5,219 nucleotides of DNA, from NCBI GenBank assembly GCA_036847245.1, contig DAIUAL010000240.1:1-5219 (forward strand), in the 5' to 3' direction. Under the pieces are notes generated by a model. It had not been told where the DNA came from. It did no database searches and saw nothing but the letters and a program-made list of their open reading frames with translations. Positions 1 to 5,123 of this stretch are shown piece by piece. Each line of letters opens with the position of its first letter. The first letter of the stretch is position 1. A program made the position numbers and the translations under genes. Source of the DNA: UBA4661 sp002405405. Lineage in GTDB: Bacteria > Bacteroidota > Ignavibacteria > Kapaibacteriales > UBA4661.

Positions 1-311
1 CCTAGCTTCCCAATAGCACGAATTTTGATGACTCTGTTGTTGACGGTAGCAAATTGTAATTCACCTTTGGCAGGAAAACTTTGCGAAACTCCTTCGATCT
101 TCACCGAGTCGGCATTCGCAATATCCCATTCAACTTTTGCTTTCTCGCCATTAGCAAGGGAAGTACTTGTGAGTGATTTCACGACGGGTAATGAGGAGCT
201 GCAGCCCACGATCAACAAGAGAGTGAATAAGATCAAGAAGCAGCTGACTGCTTGCACCGCAAGTGATTGCACAAGAGAGAAAATGATCGATGGTCGGAAA
301 TTGATACTCAA
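1..311 (-). CDS. Putative lipoprotein with Ig-like N-terminal region, 3' end outside window
   Basis: This minus-strand frame stays open from the left edge of the window through position 311 and is not in the clpB frame. It shows a hydrophobic stretch (FLILFTLLLIVG) followed by Cys (codon at 203-201) and Ser-rich residues, which is a lipoprotein signal with a lipobox-like LIVGC. The mature part contains an NGEKAKVEWDIANADSVKIE stretch. That pattern, a Trp strand followed by xADSVxI, resembles bacterial Ig-like repeats found in surface lipoproteins of the FCB group; this is recalled from memory and is an inference. No ATG lies in frame upstream. Candidate starts are TTG at 311 (Cys37) and GTG at 272 (Cys24), neither with a Shine-Dalgarno site, so the start is uncertain. 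The gene follows clpB by about 37 bases on the same strand and may be cotranscribed with it. The function is unknown. Seen: signal and lipobox. Inferred: envelope location and Ig-like fold. Confidence 0.6.
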   Translation of the reverse strand, partial: MSINFRPSIIFSLVQSLAVQAVSCFLILFTLLLIVGCSSSLPVVKSLTSTSLANGEKAKVEWDIANADSVKIEGVSQSFPAKGELQFATVNNRVIKIRAIGKL

Positions 312-348
312 GTGTTTTTGCAAATAAAGATGAAAGAAATACGTTCGA

Positions 349-1713
349 TCAAACAAGAAGAGAGAATATACGAAACAATGATTGTGCTTCTTTAGCAATC
401 TGCAATGTGCCATTCATTGCCATATCGATGTAAATGGTATCACCACCCGAAATTTCACCTGACAAGAGTTTGAGAGCAAGAGGATCAATAATTGACCGTT
501 GAATCAGACGCTTAAGTGGGCGTGCACCATACTGTATATCAAAACCATGAACAGCCAACCAATCCAGAGCTGTTTCTGTAATATTCAATGACAGATTGTT
601 TTCGGCTAAGGTTTTCTCAAAAAGCTTGATTTGAATCTCGGCAATTTTACGTACTTCTTTACGTTCTAAAGGAGGAAACAAGAGTATCTCATCAATACGA
701 TTAAGAAACTCGGGTCGCACTCGTTGTTTGAGCAAGCTGAAAATCTGCGAACGTACCATGTCAACGACATGCTCACGATTTGGACCATTCATAGCTTCAA
801 CATGCTCTTGAATGAGTTCGGTACCTAAATTCGAGGTCATAATAATGATGGTGTTTTTAAAATTGACTTCGCGACCTTGACTGTCGGTTAGTCGTCCATC
901 ATCAAGGACTTGTAAAAGAATGTTGAACACATCATGATGAGCTTTTTCTAATTCATCAAAAAGAACAATCGAGTATGGTTTTCTGCGCACAGCTTCTGTT
1001 AGCTGGCCTCCTTCTTCATAGCCAACATAGCCCGGTGGTGCACCGATTAATCGTGCTACGGTGTGCTTCTCCATATACTCACTCATGTCAATGCGAATGA
1101 GAGCTTGCTCATCATCGAACATAAATTCTGCCAAAGCACGTGCAAGTTCTGTTTTACCTACTCCCGTTGTTCCTAAAAAAATAAATGAACCGATAGGGCG
1201 TTTGCTGTCCTGAAGTCCTACTCTTGAGCGTCGAATGGCATTACTCACTGCATGAATAGCTTCTTCCTGACCGATAACACGCTCATGAAGACGTTCTTCG
1301 ATGTAGAGCAGTTTAGTGCGTTCGGTTTCCATCATGCGTTGTACAGGTATTCCTGTCCATTTTGCAATAATTTCTGCAATATCCTCAGCCGATACTTCTT
1401 GCTTGAGCATTGTACCCTGAGCTTGTATTTCTTGAAGTTTAGATTGTGCTTGAGCAAGATCTTTTTCAAGTTGAACAATAGTGCCATAACGTATCTCGGC
1501 AACTTTCCCAAGACCGCCACGTCGTGCATAGTCATTTGCTTGTTGACGAGCGTGTTCAATTGATGCTTTGAGCGATTGTATAGTTTGAATACGCTCTTTT
1601 TCGATAGACCAGTGTGCTTTGAGGGCATCGCGTTGTTCGCGCATGGTGCGTAACTCAAAATCAAGATCCTCAAGGCGTTTGCGTGTTGCCTGTTGTGTTT
1701 GTTCTTGTATCAT
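349..1713 (-). CDS. clpB: ClpB-type disaggregase, N-terminally truncated (M-domain plus second ATPase domain)
   Basis: ClpB is a hexameric two-ring AAA+ chaperone that pulls polypeptides out of aggregates together with DnaK/DnaJ in the cytoplasm. This frame has 454 codons, against about 850-870 in the family. Residues 1-100 match the latter part of the coiled-coil middle domain (RKRLEDLDFEL; AEIRYGTIVQLEKDL). The linker AKWTGIPVQRMMETE lies at 118-131 and the conserved HERVIGQEEA at 143-152. The second ATPase domain follows: Walker A GTTGVGKT 181-188, pore loop GYVGYEEGG 228-236, Walker B SIVLFDE 248-254, sensor 1 TSN 293-295, RPEFLNRID 333-341 and sensor 2 GARPLKR 396-402. The long middle domain separates it from ClpA and ClpX. 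The N-terminal domain and first ATPase ring are absent. Upstream of ATG 1713 the same frame has TGA three codons back and another TAA shortly before it. The intact frame argues for recent truncation or retained function. No clear promoter or Shine-Dalgarno site was found. Confidence 0.93.
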   Translation of the reverse strand: MIQEQTQQATRKRLEDLDFELRTMREQRDALKAHWSIEKERIQTIQSLKASIEHARQQANDYARRGGLGKVAEIRYGTIVQLEKDLAQAQSKLQEIQAQGTMLKQEVSAEDIAEIIAKWTGIPVQRMMETERTKLLYIEERLHERVIGQEEAIHAVSNAIRRSRVGLQDSKRPIGSFIFLGTTGVGKTELARALAEFMFDDEQALIRIDMSEYMEKHTVARLIGAPPGYVGYEEGGQLTEAVRRKPYSIVLFDELEKAHHDVFNILLQVLDDGRLTDSQGREVNFKNTIIIMTSNLGTELIQEHVEAMNGPNREHVVDMVRSQIFSLLKQRVRPEFLNRIDEILLFPPLERKEVRKIAEIQIKLFEKTLAENNLSLNITETALDWLAVHGFDIQYGARPLKRLIQRSIIDPLALKLLSGEISGGDTIYIDMAMNGTLQIAKEAQSLFRIFSLLV

Positions 1714-1782
1714 ATGCTTTACTCAACGAGATTGTTATTTTTAGAATAAGTATTGGAGAATTAAAGAGATTTGTTGATAAAG

Positions 1783-1807
1783 TCAATGCAAGATCAATAA
1801 GGTCAAT
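1783..1807. repeat. Three TCAAT direct repeats at helical-turn spacing
   Basis: TCAAT occurs at 1783-1787, 1794-1798 and 1803-1807, with start-to-start steps of 11 and 9 bases. The extended units are GTCAAT, ATCAAT and GTCAAT. They lie 70-95 bases upstream of the clpB start. Read on the minus strand each gives ATTGAC or ATTGAT, resembling a -35 hexamer. Spacing near one DNA turn is typical of cooperative regulator binding, but the units are short and the region is AT-rich, so chance is possible. Confidence 0.35.
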
Positions 1808-1861
1808 ACGAATTTACAAGCAAGTCGGTATTTGTAGCAAGCAATAGCAATGCTTTCTTTG

Positions 1862-1890
1862 TTGACAAGTTGGATTAAAACTGTTATAGA
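1862..1890 (+). promoter_or_regulatory. Sigma-70-type promoter for plsY-gpsA
   Basis: A perfect -35 hexamer TTGACA (1862-1867) is followed by a 17-base spacer and TATAGA (1885-1890). The spacer carries TG at 1882-1883, one base before the -10, giving an extended -10 element. The predicted transcription start is near 1897, leaving a leader of about 187 bases before plsY. This is the best promoter in the window. If the organism belongs to Bacteroidota, whose primary sigma factor prefers TTTG/TAnnTTTG, its use is less certain. Confidence 0.6.
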
Positions 1891-1910
1891 TTGTTTACAT
1901 TTCAATAACA
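1882..1910. repeat. Six-base dyad around the predicted plsY transcription start
   Basis: TGTTAT (1882-1887) and ATAACA (1905-1910) are perfect inverted copies separated by 17 bases. The left arm overlaps the -10 element and the dyad centre falls at about 1896, beside the predicted start site. That placement would suit a repressor operator. The arms do not extend further and are short, so this is only a candidate. Confidence 0.3.
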
Positions 1911-1961
1911 AGAACTTTGCTTGATTATTGAGAAGATTTGCCCTAATTTGGGTAAGTGATC

Positions 1962-1980
1962 CAATCGTTATCTGCGGTTG
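1962..1980 (+). promoter_or_regulatory. Short hairpin in the plsY leader
   Basis: CAATCG (1962-1967) can pair with CGGTTG (1975-1980) across a 7-base loop, giving six pairs including one T-G. It lies in the predicted transcribed leader. No T-tract follows, so it is not an intrinsic terminator. No known riboswitch class was recognised. Confidence 0.25.
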
Positions 1981-2007
1981 TACAAACTATGTTTATGTAT
2001 TGCGTAT

Positions 2008-2053
2008 AGAGTGTGTTTTGCACTACGTCGTTGTGTTGTTGGAATACCACTCT
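2008..2053 (+). promoter_or_regulatory. Alternative hairpins in the plsY leader
   Basis: AGAGTG (2008-2013) pairs perfectly with CACTCT (2048-2053). Its AGTG part can instead pair with the nearer CACT (2021-2024), with two wobble pairs extending that stem inwards. The two pairings exclude each other, as in attenuator or leader switches. The distal stem ends 16 bases before the plsY ribosome site. No terminator-like T-run follows, so any effect would be on translation. The stems are short and chance is a real alternative. Confidence 0.22.
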
Positions 2054-2068
2054 CAGCAATGATTTTAC

Positions 2069-2074
2069 AAGGAG
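2069..2074 (+). promoter_or_regulatory. Shine-Dalgarno site of plsY
   Basis: AAGGAG lies 9 bases before the ATG at 2084 and fixes that start. It is the strongest ribosome site in the window; clpB, xseB and pstS show none of comparable quality. Confidence 0.8.
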
Positions 2075-2083
2075 AATAACTAT

Positions 2084-2800
2084 ATGGAACCTATTGTCCG
2101 CCTCTTTATTGTTACGCTGTTAAGTTATCTAGTGGGTTCAATTCCAACTGGAGTGTTGGTTAGTCGTTTGTTTTTTGGTTTTGATATACGCGATAAGGGT
2201 AGTGGTAATATGGGGAGTACAAATGTCTTTCGCGTATTGGGTGTACGCTGGGGGATACTCGTACAAGTTGTTGATGTTTTAAAAGGTTTAGTTGCCGTTT
2301 CTTTGATTGCTTTTTTATTTCATGGCGAACAAATTCCCTTTGAAAATCGTACGCCTTTTGAAGATATGACTATTATTAAAATTATTTGCGGATTGTCAGC
2401 GGTAATTGGTCATATATACTCAGTATTTGTAAAATTTAAAGGTGGTAAAGGCGTAAATACTGCTGCCGGAATGCTGATCGGCATTGCGCCTGTGGAGGTT
2501 GCTGTTATCGTTGGAGTTTTTATCCTAACGCTGACAATTTCGGGATATGTTTCTCTTGGTTCTATTTTAGCTGCTATGGCTTTACCTCTAACGATGGTAG
2601 TACGGTACAATATCTTTAATGTCAATATCGAGGGCTATCATACCGTTGTATATTTTCTGATTGGACTTAGTTTGCTTGTTATCTTTGCACATCGAACCAA
2701 TGTTCGTCGGTTGATTGACGGCAATGAAAGTAGGTTCCAAAATCTTCAGGTATTCAAGCGATTTTCAAAGAAGACACAGGGAAATAGTTCAAATTCTTGA
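2084..2800 (+). CDS. plsY: Glycerol-3-phosphate acyltransferase PlsY
   Basis: PlsY is an integral membrane enzyme that transfers the acyl group of acyl-phosphate (made by PlsX) to glycerol-3-phosphate, giving lysophosphatidic acid, the first acylation in phospholipid synthesis. The 238-residue protein is mostly hydrophobic, with several membrane segments. Family motifs are all present: GSIPTG 18-23; motif 1 SGNMGSTN 40-47; DVLKG 64-68; motif 2 KGGKGVNT 119-126 (phosphate-binding Gly/Lys loop); GYVSLGSI 154-161; and motif 3 HRTNVRRLIDGNE 203-215. Family members are usually about 195-215 residues. The extra length comes from a hydrophilic insert around 80-95 and a polar, basic C-terminal tail after residue 216. 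In motif 2 Asn125 stands where Ala is more usual. The start is set by AAGGAG nine bases upstream. gpsA, which makes its substrate, follows after about 24 bases, so the two form one operon from the promoter at 1862. Confidence 0.96.
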   Translation: MEPIVRLFIVTLLSYLVGSIPTGVLVSRLFFGFDIRDKGSGNMGSTNVFRVLGVRWGILVQVVDVLKGLVAVSLIAFLFHGEQIPFENRTPFEDMTIIKIICGLSAVIGHIYSVFVKFKGGKGVNTAAGMLIGIAPVEVAVIVGVFILTLTISGYVSLGSILAAMALPLTMVVRYNIFNVNIEGYHTVVYFLIGLSLLVIFAHRTNVRRLIDGNESRFQNLQVFKRFSKKTQGNSSNS

Positions 2801-2824
2801 ATCTGACAATATGTGTAGGTGCGT

Positions 2825-3820
2825 ATGCAAGTAACAGTGATTGGAGCCGGCGGCTGGGGTACAGCGCTGGCTTTTGTTTTATCTACAAATGGTCATGATA
2901 CAATTCTGTGGGGGCGTGACGCTTCAGTCGTTCAAACGATTAACACACAGAAAATCAATCCTGTGTATCTGCCCGATGTTAAAGTTGATTCCGGCATCAA
3001 AGCAACAATTGATCCTGTATTTGCGATGTCCTCGGATATTGTCGTCGTGGCGATTCCAACACAATTTATTCGTCCGTCGTTGGCAACTTATGGACTTGAT
3101 GTGCGTGGAAAGTTAATCGTAAATGTTTCAAAAGGAATTGAACAATCTTCTTTGTTTCGTATTTCTGATGTCATGCAAGAGATTGCAGGAACCCCTCCTG
3201 AGAATTATGTCGTTCTCACGGGACCAAGTCATGCTGAAGAGGTGTGTAGAAAAATGCCTACAACCGTTGTTGCTGCTTCAACTAGCCAAGAACAAAGCAA
3301 ACTTGTACAATCGCTTTTCAATAGCGAAGTGTTTCGAGTGTACACGTCTGCCGATGTCATCGGTGCAGAGATTGGTGGTGCTGTTAAAAATGTCATTGCA
3401 ATTGCCGCCGGTGTTATTGATGGGCTTGGGCTTGGTGATAATACAAAAGCCGCATTAATTACTCGTGGTCTCGCAGAAATAACTCGACTTGGTGTTGCCA
3501 TGGGGGCAAATCCCTTGACATTTTCGGGTTTATCGGGTTTGGGTGATTTGGTCGTTACGTGTGCGAGCAAACACAGTCGTAATCGACGTGTTGGGGAAAT
3601 GCTTGGTAAGGGTATGTCGATGGAAGAGATTAATGCTACCATGAAGCAAATTGCTGAAGGTGTTTTTTCAACGAAATCTGTTTTTGGTCTTGCGCAAAAA
3701 ATAGGTGTCGAAATGCCCATTACAGAAAATATGTTCGAAATTATTTTTCAAGGACGGAAAGCTCATGATGCATTACGCACATTGATGACACGGCAGAGTA
3801 AATCCGAACATTGGTGGTAA
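2825..3820 (+). CDS. gpsA: NAD(P)-dependent glycerol-3-phosphate dehydrogenase GpsA
   Basis: GpsA reduces dihydroxyacetone phosphate to sn-glycerol-3-phosphate in the cytosol, feeding PlsY directly upstream. Numbering from ATG 2825 gives 331 residues, normal for the family. The N-terminal Rossmann fold carries GAGGWG at 7-12. VSKGIE (101-106) contains the substrate-site Lys103, TGPSHAEEV lies at 132-140, and the catalytic Lys188 is in GGAVKNVIAIAAG. The helical C-terminal domain has GLSGLGDLVVTC (235-246) and SRNRRVG (251-257), which bind substrate and cofactor phosphates. All key residues are present. The frame also permits GTG at 2819, adding two residues. ATG 2825 is preferred because it has AGG at 2817-2819 in front, and because family members begin one or two residues before the V-IGAG strand. 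It is the second gene of the plsY operon. It ends 16 bases from the stop of the opposing xseB, with no hairpin terminator between them. Confidence 0.97.
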   Translation: MQVTVIGAGGWGTALAFVLSTNGHDTILWGRDASVVQTINTQKINPVYLPDVKVDSGIKATIDPVFAMSSDIVVVAIPTQFIRPSLATYGLDVRGKLIVNVSKGIEQSSLFRISDVMQEIAGTPPENYVVLTGPSHAEEVCRKMPTTVVAASTSQEQSKLVQSLFNSEVFRVYTSADVIGAEIGGAVKNVIAIAAGVIDGLGLGDNTKAALITRGLAEITRLGVAMGANPLTFSGLSGLGDLVVTCASKHSRNRRVGEMLGKGMSMEEINATMKQIAEGVFSTKSVFGLAQKIGVEMPITENMFEIIFQGRKAHDALRTLMTRQSKSEHWW

Positions 3821-3836
3821 GTGATGGAGTTGGTAT

Positions 3837-4106
3837 TCAGGTGGTAAATGTCGTGTCTTGTGATGTTGTACCTTGCTGAATTACAGTAATTTTGAGTTCA
3901 GCATGGGCAAGTATGGCGCGCGACTCTTGGATAATTTTCATACCCTCCTCGTAGAGTTCGATCATGGCTGATAAAGGTACATCACCACTGTCGAGTGAGT
4001 CAGCGATAGACTCTATGCGTTCGATATTTTCTTCAAAATGTTTTATACTCGTCGGCTGATGTTCGCTTTGTTTCGTTTGTTGCATTAGTTTACGCTGTGT
4101 AGACAT
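3837..4106 (-). CDS. xseB: Exodeoxyribonuclease VII small subunit XseB
   Basis: XseB is the small subunit of exonuclease VII, which degrades single-stranded DNA to oligonucleotides; several copies coat the helical extension of the catalytic XseA. The 89-residue protein carries the family signature from residue 24 on: FEENIERIESIADSLDSGDV, then PLSAMIELYEEGMKI and a final helix of the AHAELKITVI type. These form the two-helix hairpin typical of XseB. The first 22 residues are polar and variable, and no Shine-Dalgarno site precedes ATG 4106. The second Met (codon at 4085-4083) could also be the start. xseA is not next to it here, although the two are often adjacent in other genomes, so the partner must lie elsewhere. 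The gene converges on gpsA and diverges from pstS. Confidence 0.93.
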   Translation of the reverse strand: MSTQRKLMQQTKQSEHQPTSIKHFEENIERIESIADSLDSGDVPLSAMIELYEEGMKIIQESRAILAHAELKITVIQQGTTSQDTTFTT

Positions 4107-4107
4107 A

Positions 4108-4135
4108 TTGGTTTTCGAATGGAAATTGATATAAT
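4108..4135 (+). promoter_or_regulatory. Candidate pstS promoter
   Basis: A perfect TATAAT (4130-4135) has TTGGTT (4108-4113) 16 bases upstream, a weak -35 with three matches. Transcription would start near 4142 and give a leader of about 80 bases. The -35 abuts the xseB start codon on the other strand, so the divergent promoters would overlap. The region is very AT-rich, which makes a TATAAT by chance fairly likely. No clear Pho box was found. Confidence 0.4.
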
Positions 4136-4151
4136 TAATTTGAATCTGAAT

Positions 4152-4200
4152 TACGCAATGATAACATAAAGTCAGACCTTTTCTCCAAGTAAATTGCGTA
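4152..4200. repeat. Eight-base inverted repeat in the pstS leader
   Basis: TACGCAAT (4152-4159) and ATTGCGTA (4193-4200) are perfect inverted copies separated by 33 bases. They could be two regulator half-sites about four DNA turns apart, or the stem of a leader hairpin. A small AAAG/CTTT stem could form inside the loop. The arms are the most GC-containing words in an otherwise AT-rich spacer, which makes the match somewhat more notable than others here. Confidence 0.4.
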
Positions 4201-4223
4201 TTACTTGATTTTTATTCCATCAA

Positions 4224-5099
4224 ATGCAAATGAGTGTACTACAAATAAGAATTATCGGACGCATTATTGTATTTGCCATCGTAATCCAGAGCGCTTTGGG
4301 AATACGCCTTACTGCTCAGGAAAAGATTACAATTAAGGGGTCCGATACCATGGTCATCCTCGTTCAGCGTTGGACTGAAATGTTCCCTCATGACAATGCA
4401 ACATTGCAGTTCCAAGTTACAGGAGGTGGATCAGGCACAGGTATTTCCTCGCTTATCAATGGTACCACCGATATATGCTCATCTTCACGACCGATGAAAA
4501 AAGATGAAATTAGCATGCTGGCTGAGCGATTCAAATATGCCGGTACAGAGGTTCGTGTTGCTCGCGATGGTATCGCAATTTATGTGCATAAAGATTGCCC
4601 TGTACAAAGTTTGACTATCACTCAAGTACGCAAGATTTTTTCAGGGCAAATTTCTAATTGGAAAGCATTCGGTGGTCCTGATAAACGGATTGTGATTTAC
4701 AGCCGGGAGAATAATTCAGGGACATATGAATTTTTTAAAGAGCATGTACTGCAAAACATCGATTTCTCGTCGATTACACAACACCTAGTAGGGACATCGG
4801 CTCTTATTAATGCGATTTCAAAAGATAAATACGGTATTGGTTTTGGTGGTATTGCCTACGCTAGTGGTGTCAAACAAGTAGCAATTTCACTTGATGAAAA
4901 CACCACACCTGTATTACCAAACGAAGCAACCGTTGTTTCAGGTCAGTACCCGATATCTCGACTCTTATACTTTTATACCAATCAGCGTCCAAGTGGTCAA
5001 GTCAAAAAGTTTATTGATTGGGTCATTAGCCCAAGCGGACAAAAGGTAGTGGAAGAAGTGGGATACTTGCCCTTGTTTTTGAAAACCGAGAATAAATAA
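4224..5099 (+). CDS. pstS: Phosphate ABC transporter substrate-binding protein PstS
   Basis: PstS captures inorganic phosphate outside the inner membrane and delivers it to the PstCAB permease. The 291-residue precursor starts with a signal peptide: basic Arg9/Arg13, a hydrophobic core at about 14-25, and a likely cleavage near ALG (24-26) or LTA|QE (29-31). The mature protein begins close to KITIKGSDTM. Phosphate-binding loops are visible: GSDTM 39-43, GGGSGTGISSLINGTTDI 67-84, SRP 88-90, RDGIAI 114-119, and SRENNSGTYEFF 160-171 with the SGT that contacts the ligand. GIGFGGI (204-210) and YPISRLLYFY (242-251) complete the usual two-lobe fold. There is no lipobox Cys, so it is probably a soluble periplasmic form. 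No Shine-Dalgarno site precedes ATG 4224, and ATG 4230 two codons later is an alternative. pstC follows 24 bases downstream, which supports phosphate over another oxyanion. Such operons are usually induced by phosphate starvation. Confidence 0.94.
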   Translation: MQMSVLQIRIIGRIIVFAIVIQSALGIRLTAQEKITIKGSDTMVILVQRWTEMFPHDNATLQFQVTGGGSGTGISSLINGTTDICSSSRPMKKDEISMLAERFKYAGTEVRVARDGIAIYVHKDCPVQSLTITQVRKIFSGQISNWKAFGGPDKRIVIYSRENNSGTYEFFKEHVLQNIDFSSITQHLVGTSALINAISKDKYGIGFGGIAYASGVKQVAISLDENTTPVLPNEATVVSGQYPISRLLYFYTNQRPSGQVKKFIDWVISPSGQKVVEEVGYLPLFLKTENK

Positions 5100-5112
5100 T
5101 TTCGCTTATTAT

Positions 5113-5116
5113 GGAG
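5113..5116 (+). promoter_or_regulatory. Shine-Dalgarno site of pstC
   Basis: GGAG lies 7 bases before ATG 5124 and supports that start. The nearby ATG at 5111 is in another frame and meets a stop within ten codons. Confidence 0.6.
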
Positions 5117-5123
5117 TCAACGC

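Larger units (their letters stand above)
1714..2083. other. 370-base divergent intergenic region between clpB and plsY
   Basis: This AT-rich stretch holds no convincing gene on either strand. In the clpB frame it contains stops close to the clpB start. The other two frames read on the minus strand show no similarity to ClpB residues that would normally precede the middle domain. It contains a plus-strand promoter for plsY, three TCAAT repeats near clpB, a dyad around the predicted start site, and a leader of about 187 bases with short hairpins. For clpB only loose -35-like hexamers (TTGACC, TTGACT on the minus strand) are visible, without a matching -10. The region is longer than the other gaps here, which suits a regulatory region or the scar of a deletion. 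Confidence 0.7.

Noticed and set aside
25..327. 100-codon plus-strand open frame with ATG start
   Set aside because: It lies opposite a minus-strand frame with a clear lipoprotein signal and Ig-like pattern. Its own translation is low in structure and shows no recognisable motif, so it is an antisense shadow.
1252..1673. Two open frames inside clpB (1252-1563 plus, 1332-1673 minus)
   Set aside because: Both overlap well-conserved ClpB middle-domain coding sequence in other frames, and their translations are Cys/Phe/Leu-rich or basic without any family motif.
1839..1855. Hairpin AAGCA/TGCTT followed by a T-rich stretch, as a possible terminator
   Set aside because: The stem has only five pairs, with two G/C pairs, and the T-run is interrupted. 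No gene reads into it from the left on the plus strand.
1714..1860. Possible degraded remains of the missing clpB 5' half
   Set aside because: Translation in all three minus-strand frames showed no similarity to ClpB NBD1 or the early middle domain as far as can be judged by eye. A profile search could still find a trace.
1956..2009. Possible 17-codon leader peptide (GTG start) and a 6-codon ATG frame at 2059-2079 in the plsY leader
   Set aside because: There is no Shine-Dalgarno site for the first, and no run of regulatory codons in either. Short open frames like these are expected by chance.
2410..2625. 71-codon minus-strand frame opposite plsY
   Set aside because: It lies opposite PlsY motif 2 and a membrane segment. 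It has no ribosome site and no recognisable product.
3229..3720. 163-codon minus-strand frame opposite gpsA, plus the 2841-3116 and 3123-3458 plus-strand frames
   Set aside because: They overlap fully motif-supported gpsA coding sequence. The Pro/Ser/Thr-rich antisense translation is what the complement of such a gene usually gives.
4142..4223. Pho box upstream of pstS
   Set aside because: No pair of CTGTCAT-like direct repeats at 11-base spacing could be found.
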